Positions 13,740 to 24,576 of a DNA stretch of 64,000 nucleotides are shown here, piece by piece. The translations under genes were made by a program, and so were the position numbers. Below the pieces are notes generated by a model that was not told the origin of the DNA, did not search any database, and saw only the letters and a program-made list of their open reading frames with translations. Source of the DNA: Laburnicola sp. R22_1 (lineage: Eukaryota; Ascomycota; Dothideomycetes; Pleosporales; Didymosphaeriaceae); the NCBI GenBank assembly GCA_014281115.1, contig JACONQ010000008.1:1178001-1242000 (forward strand). The letters are read 5' to 3'. Numbering within the stretch: position 1 is the stretch's first letter; each line of letters starts with the position of its first letter.

Positions 13740-14684
13740 GGCTATCTGCGGACCAGAGCTGGAGACGATATATATGCCAATTGGTATGATGTTTGAATTG
13801 TCGATGAAACGGATGTATCGTAACCCGCCGAGGCACAAGTTCGATGGCGACTAGCAGTTGCTAACGTTCAAGGCACGGCAGCCTATGCTCCTGAGTGAAT
13901 TGCTGGACGGGTCAAAAGTGAGAGATGTAGGTAAGAGTGAGAGTGTCAGGAAGTTTTCTAAAGCAGCCGGGTGAGTTTAAAGAGGAACAAAGAAGTGGGG
14001 AAAGTGGCGAACGAGGCAAATCCGTTTTCGAGAAGCAAGAAGCACTGTGTTTGAAAAAGTCTGTACGACACTATTGCATGTGGCGGTGTGGTGAAAGCTC
14101 GCACAATCAAAGGCACGCATGCGGCGGCCCACAGTGTTGTGGCCAATCAAATGCGTGATGGTCGCGTTGCACAAACGAAAAACGAGAATTCAGATTCTCA
14201 TATCGCGGAGAGTGCAGCTCCAACAGGCCGCGACCACCAATAGTACATGGGCCTGATGCAGAACTTGGGCGCAAGATAACGTCTGTGTGAGACACGGCAG
14301 CAATGGTGTGAGTGCTAAAGGGGCAGCGAAGTCGGCAACAAAAAAAACAGACATCTGGACCCCGGTGGTTGCATTTGTAATAAAAGAACAATCGTTTGTC
14401 CACGGGCAACTGCGTGATCAAAGCAGCGGGAAGAAAAGGAGAGAAATGAGCTTTTGGTCAGTTTCGTGCGCTTTGACTGCTTGCTCAAGCCCGCCTTCGT
14501 ATTCACACCTTGGGCATCCATTGATCAGTGAGCTTATTAGAACATGGTGCAAGCAGCTTGATAATATACCTTGTTAGCAACCCAATTGTAGTGGTTTGAC
14601 GCAGCCACAATCACGGATATTACAAGGCACAGCAGTTGTCTAGGATGTTGCTAGAGGGGCAGGCGGGGAAGCTGGTGGCGATTA
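13740..14684. other. Intergenic region before the first transposon
   Basis: This 945-bp stretch holds the promoter of the coiled-coil gene and ends at the TA target site of the transposon. Open frames across it (13937-14158, 14107-14421) lack any recognisable feature. No gene is called. Confidence 0.6.
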
Positions 14685-14735
14685 CCGTGTCCGTGCGCGT
14701 AATGCCCGGATTCGCGTAATGCCCGCGCAACACCA
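14685..14735 (+). repeat. Left terminal inverted repeat of transposon A
   Basis: 51 bp identical to the reverse complement of 16734-16784. It contains an internal direct repeat GCGTAATGCCCG separated by about 16-17 bp, which is a likely double binding site for the helix-turn-helix part of the transposase. Confidence 0.95.
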
Positions 14736-14836
14736 GAAGCGCTCTATCAGCGATCAGGCAATAGAATCACCCACAATCAATATTATCACGAGATTTTCTA
14801 GAGTAGCACTATATCGATGCTTGCGATCAATTTGCA

Positions 14837-16696
14837 CTATCTATATCTATTAGGAAGCTTGACGTTGCGGCCGCGGCGTGTAGATCTGGTTGGGGCAGCA
14901 GATGCGCCCTCTGAGGCCTCCCTATTATCTTGAGCATTAATAACACGTTTCTGACGCTTTCTGCTCTATAGAGCTGGCTGAGAGGCCTTTCTCTTACCCT
15001 TTTAGGATAGTTGTAGAGCTTTTTTAGCGTTGCGGGCAGACTTCTGGGCAGCGCGCTGAGCTGCCTTTTCAGCCCTCTCTTTCTCCTTTGCCTCCCTAGC
15101 TACCTCTTGCGCAACACGCTTCTCCTGCTGGATTTTCTCCTTATATAGCTTAGCTGCCTTCTTTAGCTCTGCTGTCTTTGCTTTTTGAAGCTGCTGCTGC
15201 TTATCCTCCTGCTCCTTGATTGATTGACGAACACGTGCCTCCCTTACTTTCCTTGGTGACTATAAGATAGCCCTACTATGATAATTCTGGCGCTGTTGAA
15301 GGTCTAGAGCTTTGCTCTTCTTCTTACGCTTCTTCTTGATAGATAGCGCCTGCCTAAGCCTATCGTTGTTATGCTTAAGCAGCTCATTTTTAACAGATAG
15401 GTGGTGGAGTGATTGACGAAGCTTTTGTGTATCCTTGCTACTTTGATCACTCACTGCAGAGCGTACAAGCCTATCCATCTTTCTCCAATCATAATCACTA
15501 AGCCCTGATGAGGAGCTATTGCCTGATTCTTGATCCTGGGTGAACCTATTAAGGATAGGATCAGGATTAGGTGGCGATATACCTGTGGCTCTAAAAGAGC
15601 TCAGGATAGTTGATTCCTTAAAGGAGACCTTCCACGCGTTCCAGAATAGGGGGAAGAAGTCGCCTTTGGTGATAGAAACTAGGCCCTGGCTTCTATGGAG
15701 ATATCTTGATAGCTCTGCTGAGTAGGCTGTTGATAGAGGCTTAAACATCGCAACGTTGAGAGGCTGAAGCGTATGAGTTGAATGAGGAGGCAGGATAGCA
15801 AGGAGGATCCTATGCTGATCACAGTAGTTGATAAAGTCTATAGTGATGTGGGATCTATGGCCATCTATGATTAAGAGTTGATATGATTGGCGGGTCTTCT
15901 CTTTTGTGCAGCGATTAAATACCTGTTTAAGCTAGGCAAGCCCAATATTGTTGTTCGTCCAGCTAGAGGGTGATGAGGTGATAAAGACTTCTTGTTCTCC
16001 TGCCTTAATATCCTCTACCTAGCTTGATTGGATGCCCTTGTTTGCAGCCTTATAGATGAGGCTTAGCGGTAGAGCTGATCTATTAGCGCAGATACATGCT
16101 AGGAGCGTAATCTATGCGCGATTGCCATCCTGGAGCGATGCCCTAACTTCCTTCTTCTCCCACATTTGTCTGCTGAATATCCGTTTTGATCTACCCACGA
16201 TACTGATCAGGAAGCCTTTTTCGTCCATATTGTAGATATAACGAGGATCTATCTAATACTAATTGATCTTGCTGTGTAGGAGGTTGAAATAGAGGCGATA
16301 TTTATTCTCTGAATTAGCTTTGTGGCGATTGCTGTCTATGCTGACTGTCTATTGCGAGATAAGCTGAATGCTGTGTTGGTTGATAAAGCGGGTAACCTAG
16401 CTCTCGCTGACTGGCTCCTTTGCTATAGTAGAGGCGAAGTTCTGTATCATCTCTGTAGTGGGAGGTATATATCTCTCTGTAAGTCCTTTGATATATTGTA
16501 CGAGCTCCTGCTCTTGCTGTAGGTTGAGTTTCAGCTGGTTGATATTCTTGACCTGCCTGGGGCGCGTTACCCCTCGATGCCTTCGACCCAACGTAGATCG
16601 TTCAAGCCCATGCCTAGCAGCAACTTCTGTATATGAAAAATCTTCTCCTGGTTCTCGCGATTCTATCTCATCAATCGCAGCCTGATATGGATCCAT
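14837..16696 (-). pseudogene. Transposase of element A (pogo-like, DDE superfamily), inactivated
   Basis: Reading leftward from the ATG at 16694-16696 (MDPYQAAIDEIE) there is a helix-turn-helix region (FSYTEVAARHGLERSTLGRR, then HTH_Tnp/CENP-B-like sequence), then an interrupted DDE domain with IYNMDEKGF, LIIDGHRSH and ILPPHSTHTLQPLNV. A Lys/Arg/Glu/Gln-rich tail ends near 14837. At 16397-16399 a conserved Trp codon (before VTRF) has become TAG, and further stops follow at Gln and Trp positions. Stops of the CAG-to-TAG and TGG-to-TAG type are the RIP signature. Full length would be about 620 codons, normal for the family. No frameshift is evident from what I translated. Confidence 0.88.
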
Positions 16697-16733
16697 AATG
16701 GTGGAGTTATCGCGTGCTGAAGTTAGGGTGTTT

Positions 16734-16784
16734 TGGTGTTGCGCGGGCATTACGCGAATCCGGGCATTACGCGCACGGACACGG
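16734..16784 (-). repeat. Right terminal inverted repeat of transposon A
   Basis: Perfect 51-bp inverse of the left repeat, followed by the TA target duplicate. No RIP-type difference separates the two arms. Confidence 0.95.
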
Positions 16785-16786
16785 TA

Positions 16787-17596
16787 GTGGTTGGTTGGAA
16801 TGCCATCTGGAAGCAAACACGGCTCGACCTGTCTTGTCACGGCAGAACTGGTACATATGCACAGCGGCTATCTGCTGCGCGGTTCCAATATGCGCTTTTT
16901 TAAAAGAGAGAATCGAGTTGTCGATTTTGGTGCGCTGCGCTACGGCTCCGCTTCCGTGTGCCGGCGACTCTACTCAAGACACCCCCACGCCTTCGTGAAC
17001 TGTCTTGTCACCTTTGTGCAGTGTGCATTAATGTGCATCAACCACTTTTCGATCACTGCCGTTCCTTTCGGTAATCATAGCCAATGATCTGGGTAACACG
17101 ACATGTCGTGGGATAAGCAAGCACTTGAGACCTGTTAAATTTGGGGTGTCACAGCACATGAATCCCATTCGCTGTGGATACACAACAGCAAAAGGAAAGA
17201 AAAGAAAGCGCTAGAGCGGTGGACAGCACTGGTGGTGGAGAGACAGTCATTACGTGACTGAATAGACAACTGCACAGCAGTCTCAAGTGGCGTTCCAACG
17301 ATTCCTATCTAACGCCGACGAACAGGTTTTGCAAAAGAAGCAACGCCTCCAAGTTTGCTTTAGTAACGATAGCCGCGCGTGTTGTTGAGACCTGTCGCGC
17401 GTTACGGGTGAAAGTGCGAATAACGGCTGAGACTATCTGTTCGGACTTTAATGTTGCTGTCGTCCCCGGGCACGATAGGTCCAGCTGAGAGTCGGTGTCT
17501 GGACTTGGAAGGCCGACGGCCGAAGGTTGGAGGCGAAGGAGAAGAAGAATACAGATTCTATTGCTTCAGCGCGCTGCTTTTTTTTTTTTTTGGCTG
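16787..17596. other. Spacer between transposons A and B, no gene seen
   Basis: 810 bp of unique-looking DNA with normal base composition, ending in a T-run (17577-17591) directly before the TA target of element B. Its short open frames have no protein-like content. Confidence 0.6.
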
Positions 17597-17615
17597 TACA
17601 GTGTCCGTGCGCGTA

Positions 17616-19724
17616 CCGTGCCTTGGCAGCCTGTGCGCAACCCCAACGTGATCGCGATGTCAATAATATAAGGCTGTAGAGCTCTATACAAAAGCAATTA
17701 TCGCGAGATTTTCTAGAGTTAGGTTCTTATAGAGCTATAGATAATTGCTAGCTAGTCAAATTATAGATATTTGCTTAGTATTCTAATTATTTAGCCACTA
17801 CGCGATACTAGCGTTAATAGCGCAAATGCCGCCACATTAACGCGTACAGGCACTAGCGTAGATTTTTTCTTCTTAATAGGTAGAACAGTAGACTTTAAAG
17901 CCTTTTTTTTCCCCTTTTTAGCTAATTTAATGCGATTTTAAAGTTGTTAATTAGCCCTACAAGCCTATTAATTAAGGCGTCGCTTAGCAGCCTGCTTAGC
18001 TCTCTCCTTAGCGCGCGCATCTCTAGTTACTGCCTACACAACGCGCTTCTCCTATTATAAATAAGCTTTAAGCTATTTATTAGCTATATAAATCTCTTAC
18101 TACTAAGCTTTTTAAAGTTGTAACTATTGTTTTTTAGTCTCCTATTAGCTAAGAGACTCACGCGCCCTCTATACGTAGGCAGGTAACTAAAAAACTACTC
18201 CTTTATACCGCTTATTAGGTTGCTCTAAGGGCAAAGTCTTGCCTTTTATTTAACGCTATTTCTAGTTTATAAGAGCTTTTTAGAGACTCTTATTTTTATA
18301 CTCTAGAAGCTACTTTTGTATAGAGATTAAGTGTATTATCTAGCTTAGCTTACGCGACTTCTTAGTTGCGATATTCTTAATAGTAGAGCGCAATAGTCGC
18401 TCTATTTTATGCTAATCTAACGCGCTAAGTATTAAGGTAGAGCTTACTAGTAATTTTAGCTCTAGTAGAGTCTCTTTGTTAAACCTTTTAAGAATAGGCG
18501 TAGGATCTGGTAGCAAGATACCTATACACTTAAAAGCTTTAGTAATTAATTATAGTGTAACTAATATTGTCTAGGCCTTCTAAAATAGTATAAAGAAGTC
18601 TCTTTTAGTGATTATTAATAGTCCTTAGCTCCTATAGAGATACGCAGAGAGCTTATTAGAGTAGGTAGTAGAGAGAGACTTAAACACGCAGATGTTAAGA
18701 GGCTGCAGCGTATAAGTCGCATGAGGGGGAAATATCGCAAGGAGGATCTTATTCTAATTGTAGTAGTTAATAAAATCTATAGTAATATAAAATCTATACC
18801 TATTAAGAACTAGAAGTTACTACTACTATTAAGCCTTCTCCTTTATATAGCGATTAAACACCTATTTAAGCTATTAAAGCCCTATCTTATTATTTAACTA
18901 TTTAGAGGTTAATAAGATAATAAAGACTCTATAAGAATCAACGATAATTTTTTTAATCTAGCTTAATTATAAAGTCGCAGTGTTAGATTAATAGATTAGC
19001 ACTAGATTAATAGTAAATCTGTTAGCGCATATATATGCGATGAGCAAGATTTACTCATAGCTGCCATTCTATATAGATTGCCTTGCTTAGCGACTCTTAT
19101 ATAGAGGCCTATCGAAGATTCTTTTTAAGCGGCTAGTAATACTAAAAAGGAAGCCTTTCTTGTCTATATTATACATATGCTAAGGCTCTACGCTATACTT
19201 TATAATTTTCTTATATAGAAGCTTAAAGTAGAGCCTATATTTTGCCTCTAAATTAGCTTTGTGGCGATTACTATTAAGCCTAGTTATTTATTATAAGACT
19301 AAGTTATCTCTGTGTTACTATACAAAGCAATTAACCTATAATATAGAGACAGCCTTTTTAGCTATAGTAGAGGCAAAGCTTTGTAGTATCTGCTATGTAG
19401 GTAGAAGGCTATGTTTAGTAAGGCTTTTAATATATTGTATAAGTTTAGATTCTTATTATTAGTTAAGGTTTTGCTAGTTAATATAGGTAGCTGCGCGGAG
19501 TACGCATATTGCTTTATGCCTTCTAATTAATATAGATCGTACAACGTTAAATCTCTTTGCAATTTAATTATATAAGAAAGTTTTCCCTAGTTTTTACGAT
19601 TCGATTACTGCAATCGCAGCGTTAATTAGGTCTATATTAGTGGAGATATTATGCGTTAAAGTAAGACGCGATTATGTTAGAGTTATGTATAGCGCGACGC
19701 TGCGTACAGGCTGCTAAGGCACGG
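17616..19724 (-). mobile_element. Pogo/Fot-like transposon C, nested inside the left TIR of B
   Basis: Inverted ends CCGTGCCTTGGCAGCCTGT at 17616 and its inverse ending at 19724 (with CCTTA for CCTTG) are flanked by TA (17614-17615, 19725-19726). It is 2,109 bp long, almost the same size as A, and is oriented like A. The TA used for insertion lies inside the terminal repeat of B, so C arrived after B. Confidence 0.87.
17770..19640 (-). pseudogene. Transposase relic of element C, heavily RIP-degenerated
   Basis: The minus strand parallels the transposase of A in order and spacing: charged tail at the left, DDE region in the middle, helix-turn-helix at the right near 19500-19640. The plus strand shares short tracts with A, such as TTTGTGGCGATT near 19257 (A near 16320). 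It has very many TAG/TAA codons, and no open stretch exceeds about 70 codons. Boundaries are approximate. Confidence 0.7.
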
Positions 19725-19789
19725 TAATGCGCATGTTCGCGTAATGCGCACCCTAACAAAAATCCTCCCTACTTTTAACACTATATAAC

Positions 19790-21670
19790 TTTACTAATAT
19801 AGCACTAATTAATAACGCGCTTATAGAGATAGAAGCGCTATAGCCTAGCGAAGAATTCTTATATAAGAAAATAGCTAGTAAGTATAGTGTGTGGCGCTCT
19901 ACCTTAACACAAAGACATAAGGCTAGAATATAGTTATGCGTAGATAAGGCAATTAACTAATAAAAGCTTACTCTATAATAAGAGGTAGAGCTTATTAAAT
20001 ATATAGAAGGATTTACAGCGTATTACATACTACCTATAAGAGAGATAATATAAAATTTCGCGTTAATAATAGCTAAGAAGCTAGTAAGTAAGAGCTAGAT
20101 TACGCGCTTTATTAACTAATATAGTATTTATCTTATCTCTTAATAGGTAGCTAGTATAGACAGTAATCGCTACTAAGCTAACTTAGAAGATAAATATAGC
20201 CTGTATTTTAATTTCCTAAGTAATAAAATTAAAGAATATAATATTAAGCCTTGTTACACATATATTATAAATAAAAAGGGCTTTCCTATTAGTGTTATTA
20301 GCAGATTAAAACGCGTGTTTAGTAGGCAAATATAGGAGAATAAAAAGGTTATAGCGTCTCTTTAAGATAGCTCTTATAACTAGATTATTCTTCTAGCGTG
20401 TGTGTGTGCTAATAGATTAGCCTTACTACTAAGTCTTATTTATTAGGCTACTAATAATAGTATATAATTAAGCTAGGTTAAGAATATTAAGATAGAAGAA
20501 TACTTAGTATATATTTCCTTATTACCTTTAGGCTAAACAAATAACAATATTAGCCTTGCCTGGCTTAAGTAGGTGTTTAATCGCTACACTAAGGCAAAAG
20601 CTTAATAGTCTTATTAGTTACTTATTCTTAATAGCTATAGATCTTATATTACTATAGATTTTATTAACTACTATAATAAAAATAGGATTCTTTTAGTAAT
20701 ACTTCTCCTTATTTAACGCATACGCTTTAGCTACTTAATATAGTGCTCTTTAAGCCTCTTTTATTAGTATACTTAGCTAAGCTTACAATCTACCTCTAAA
20801 AGAGCTAAGGCCTAGTCCTAATTAAGAAAGACGACTTCTTTTCTCTATTCTAGAAGGCTTAGATAAGCTTCTTTAAAGAAGAGATAATCCTTAAGTCTTT
20901 TAAGACCACTAATATATTACCTTTTAATCTAAAGGTTATACTTAAAAGATTTACCTAAACTACCTAAGATAAGTAGAAATTATAAGAGAGCTCTATATTA
21001 GTACTTAGTAAATCTAACTAGCGTAAACTAAATCGCCTTATATAAGCTATAGTAGAGGATTAGGGTAGTAAGGACGCGTAGAAGCTTAGCTGCTTACTCT
21101 ACTATATCTTAGTTTAAAATAAGCTACTTTGCTATAAAATCTATAGGCTTAAGGAGTTACTAAGAGTTAAGAAGACATATAAGAAAAAGAGTAAGGCTCT
21201 TAACCTTTAGTAATATTAAGAGTACTATAGGGGGGCAGTCCTCTAGTTACTAAAGAAGATTAGGGAGGCTTATATACGTTAGTCTGTAAAGAAATAAAAA
21301 GAGAAGGAGCAGAAGTTTTAAAAAGCTAAGATAGTAGAGTTAAGGAAGGCAGCTAAGCTATATAAGGAGAAAATTTCAGAGGAGAAGCAGGTGGCGCAAG
21401 AGGAGGCTAAGAAGATAAGGGATAGGAAAAAGGCTAAGAAGGCTGCAGAGCGCGCTCGCTAGAAAGAGGCTTATAATGCAACAAAAGCTCTACAATCTAT
21501 CTAAAAAAGTAAAAGAAAGGCCTCGCAGCTATCTATATAGAGTAATAAGCGTTAGAAACGTGTAGTTAATGCTATAGCTACTTAGGAGGCTTTAGGTGCC
21601 GCATTAGCAGCTCCACCTAAAACTACGCAGCATAGCTATAACATTAAGCTTCTAAGTAAATATAAGTAGC
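19790..21670 (+). pseudogene. Transposase relic of element B, heavily RIP-degenerated
   Basis: Reading through stops on the plus strand from about 19790 gives recognisable pogo-like sequence: EIEALQPSEEFLYKKIASKY, then WITRFINQYSIYLISQQ, VFNRYTKAK and LLILNSYRSYITIDFINYY (the DDE region). A Lys/Glu-rich tail ends in NIKLLSKYK near 21670. Substitutions such as DGHRSH to NSYRSY fit C-to-T / G-to-A change. Boundaries are approximate. Confidence 0.75.
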
Positions 21671-21829
21671 ACAGGTTAATCGCAAGCATTAATATAGTAC
21701 TTTACTAAAATATCTTGTGATATTAGCTACTGTATGTAGCTCTACAGCCTCGTTTTTTGTAGAGCTATTATGGTGTTGGGGTGCGCATTACGCGAACATG
21801 CGCATTAACTTACGCGCACGGACACTGTA

Positions 21830-24120
21830 CCCCTTCTGCACTCTCTAAAGGCGTTTTCCCGTGTACCCCAAAGTGCGCGAAGTTTCGTCTCTAAATATTG
21901 CTTCAGGCAACGACCAAACACGCATTACTTCAATGAAGTCGCGATTCATGGGGTACACATAGACTAGTCACCACTGCAAGACTGGATTAAGATTGCAACA
22001 ACAGTGTGTCTGATAATGGAGCGGTTATGTTCAGGGCGACAGTCACGCGGCCTGTCTCTGTTGACTCACGACCCACTATAAACGAGTATATATGAACAGT
22101 GGGCTACTCGGACACCATAAGGATAACCACTGGGAGTCTAGGACCATGGACCAGTCTCGGAGAAGTTGAAGTCCTCTGATGAAGCTCATCTTAATCTTAC
22201 AGTTATGAACCACGAACAAATACCAAAGAGACCCTGAACAAACACTCACACGACAAATTGGACATGGGTCCCGATGGAACGGACCGAAGCCATGCTACCG
22301 GTCTTCTAAACGAGCAATCCTCCTCTTCGCACGAGTTTGCATTCCGAATACCAATGTACCAGATACGAAGAACGCAGCGCTTGCGCAGGAGATGCAACGA
22401 AGGAACGGAACACGCCTCAAGAAGAATTGGGGATGTCGATCCAACGATGAGTCTACCCACTCGAAGCTGTAGTAACAAAAGCAAAGTGTCAGACCAGGTC
22501 GACGGAGAAGAGTGAGCAAGGATTTAGTAGGATTTGACAGTATTGTCGCTCATCTTGCATGATCCTTTGTGACCTGTCAGACTGTGGCCGGAACGCTGAC
22601 GTGCTCCCAATTCGATAGATCTTGTCGCGGAGTTTTCCATTTGTGGGTATATTGCACAGGTACCGTCAGCATGCTTTATTGCTCATTATAGCTTCACCTG
22701 GGGCGTTGAAGGTAAGCTGAATGCAGTCCGCGGTAGTATGCCCAAGCTACACCAGCTCACAGAAACGTTTCGGCAAACCCACAGAGCTTCCCGAACAACG
22801 CATCTCTTTCCCATCGCATCCAGCTCCGGTAACGGCCCACTCGATACGAGATCCGAGGCACAACAAGTGACACCGAGCAACAGACCACTTCGGGTCCATC
22901 CTTCCACGATCCTTGTGACGTCCTTGCATACTACTAACTAGGTAGACGCCCTCCAGGCCGCATGCGTACACATAGACTACACGACATCAGACATCTGTAG
23001 ACGCCATCCGATGACGCTAGGAGGCTACCCGGTTACGTTCAAGGTAGCATCTTCGCCGGAATATCATCGGCAAACAGATGGCCATCTATCCCCGACACTT
23101 GCAGGTGGGGAAGAGCGAGAGTAATGGAGAGAGTGTTTCGGCCGCTTTCCGGGAGGATCCGAGACGGCGAGGTACGGATACGAAAGCCTCGTTCCGCATG
23201 ATACACGAGGAGGAGTACCGTACGCCTCTACCGATCTTGCACCGACCAGGGAATCCGGGCATGATGGGAAGCCTGGAGGGAGGGATTCTTCAAGCCCAGA
23301 ACTGTCATGTCGCAAGAATGTTATCCAAGACGACGATGACAATATTTTCGCACCACTGATGTATCTGCGATCCGTAGCGCAGAGTCGCAGATTGCCAGAA
23401 CAACATTAGCTCTCCATCGGCGCGTCCGAAACCCCGAAGAAGAAACGGCCTCAACTGAGCGTTGACAATCCCAGCATCCGACATCGTGTATGTACGACGG
23501 CAGGTCTTCCCCTGAGATCTGAGCGCCCATGTCGCGTGGCAGCGGCATTGCACTTGGGCAAATCAAGAAGGAGCCGAGTATCAAGATGCCCGGGACTGGT
23601 CTACACAGGGCGAATTACTGGGCCACGGAGACGGATCCGTCCGTCCGGGTGCGGGACGCTGCACGGTACATAATCTGTGAGTAAGTACCTTAGGTAAATA
23701 CTGTAAATAAATAAGGCGTAACATTTCCCAACCTTTCCCTTGAGATCGTTGACTTTACCTAGGGTATCCCTCTCAATCAAAGACTCGGCCTTGCTTCATT
23801 TTTCAGCACTTCCCCTACATACCTTCTTCATACTGACTCATTCGAGCTTCGAACAAGCTCTCACGAGTAATTTTGTAAATTTACCCACCTGGGTTTGGGA
23901 ACATTGCACTGTTCCGCATGGCGTATATCCGCTAGTGGATGTAGGCTCTCGGTCCGAATCCGCACATACATGCACCCTTGCCAGATCGCGCCTGACACGC
24001 AACGTACGCTAGTTAGCTCATGATGAACAGTGATGGGGGATGAGTACGATGAGCGATCGCTGAGCGAATGAGTGAGTAATAGGTGAGCGAGTAAAAAATG
24101 AGTTAACTGGGTAACGCTCA
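21830..24120. other. Gene-less island of balanced GC between RIP-affected blocks
   Basis: About 2.3 kb of non-AT-rich DNA enclosed by degenerated transposons. Several open frames of 70-95 codons exist on both strands (for example 22258-22515 and 23078-23359), but none has a signal peptide, domain motif or splice structure. It may be intergenic DNA isolated by transposon insertion or an old unrecognised repeat. Near 24020-24110 it contains GAGCGA/GAGTGA quasi-repeats just before the AT-rich block begins. Confidence 0.6.
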
Positions 24121-24139
24121 TTTTACTTATAAGTAAAAT

Positions 24140-24300
24140 AATAGAATTTAATAAAAATTATATTTTTATAATCTAGAGAAAACACTAAAAATTTTATATA
24201 TTAGGACTTTAGTAATAACTATTATAGTTAGCTTATAATTTAGCTTTAAAGCTAGTAAGTTTAAAAAAATAATATAATATATAATAATATAAAATATAAA
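24140..24300 (+). repeat. Left arm of a long-range inverted repeat
   Basis: About 160 bp that match, in reverse complement, 40914-41091. Shared tracts include AATAGAATTTAATAAAAATT, TATTTTTATAAT, CTTTAGTAATAACTATTATA and AATTTAGCTTTAAAGCTAG. Differences between the arms are mostly C/T and G/A. The arm begins only ~20 bp inside the AT-rich block. Confidence 0.85.
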
Positions 24301-24344
24301 AACCTTAATAGTATATTATATACTATATTTTTTATAATTACCTT

Positions 24345-24455
24345 TTTCACGCTCTTTTTAATTACTAAGCAGAGGTCTCTGCTTTTTTGTCATGTTATTT
24401 GAGATAAAAGCCTTTCTCGTCCTACCCCTAGGTAGATAAAATTAACGCCACATTC
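24345..24455 (+). repeat. Dispersed repeat R1, copy 1
   Basis: The ~110-bp sequence includes CACGCTCTTTTTAATTACTAAG, TTATTTGAGATAAAAGCC and CCTACCCCTAGGTAGATAA. The same sequence recurs in the same orientation near 31325-31435 and 48405-48525. It could be the terminus of one transposon family; I cannot say which. Confidence 0.75.
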
Positions 24456-24576
24456 TAATAGTTTATTATAAGCTTCTAAAATAGCTGCAGCTAAAAAAGA
24501 ATTAAATTATTCTATATTACTAAGAGTATAACGTTCTAAATTTTATATAACTTTAGTTATATAAGGTATAGTATAA

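Larger units (their letters stand above)
14685..16784 (-). mobile_element. Pogo/Fot-like DNA transposon A, complete with TIRs, lightly RIP-mutated
   Basis: A 2,100-bp element with perfect 51-bp terminal inverted repeats starting CCGTGTCCGTGCGCG and flanked on both sides by TA (14683-14684 and 16785-16786), the target duplication of Tc1/mariner-pogo elements. It encodes one long transposase frame on the minus strand, broken by a handful of stop codons. The base composition is only mildly shifted to AT compared with the next two elements, so RIP has acted lightly or recently. It is a close relative of elements B and C. Confidence 0.93.
17599..21827 (+). mobile_element. Pogo/Fot-like transposon B, split by nested element C
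   Basis: The right end reads, inverted, CAGTGTCCGTGCGCGTA and onward to GCGCACCCCAACACC, followed by TA at 21828-21829. The left end has the first 15-17 bases of that repeat at 17599-17615 after TA (17597-17598). Then element C intervenes, and the repeat resumes at 19725 (AATGCGCATGTTCGCG, GTAATGCGCACCC). Removing C leaves an element of about 2.1 kb with its transposase on the plus strand. It is heavily AT-shifted. Confidence 0.85.

Noticed and set aside
14107..14421. Open frame of 104 codons near the first transposon
   Set aside because: No recognisable content and no promoter or splice signals.
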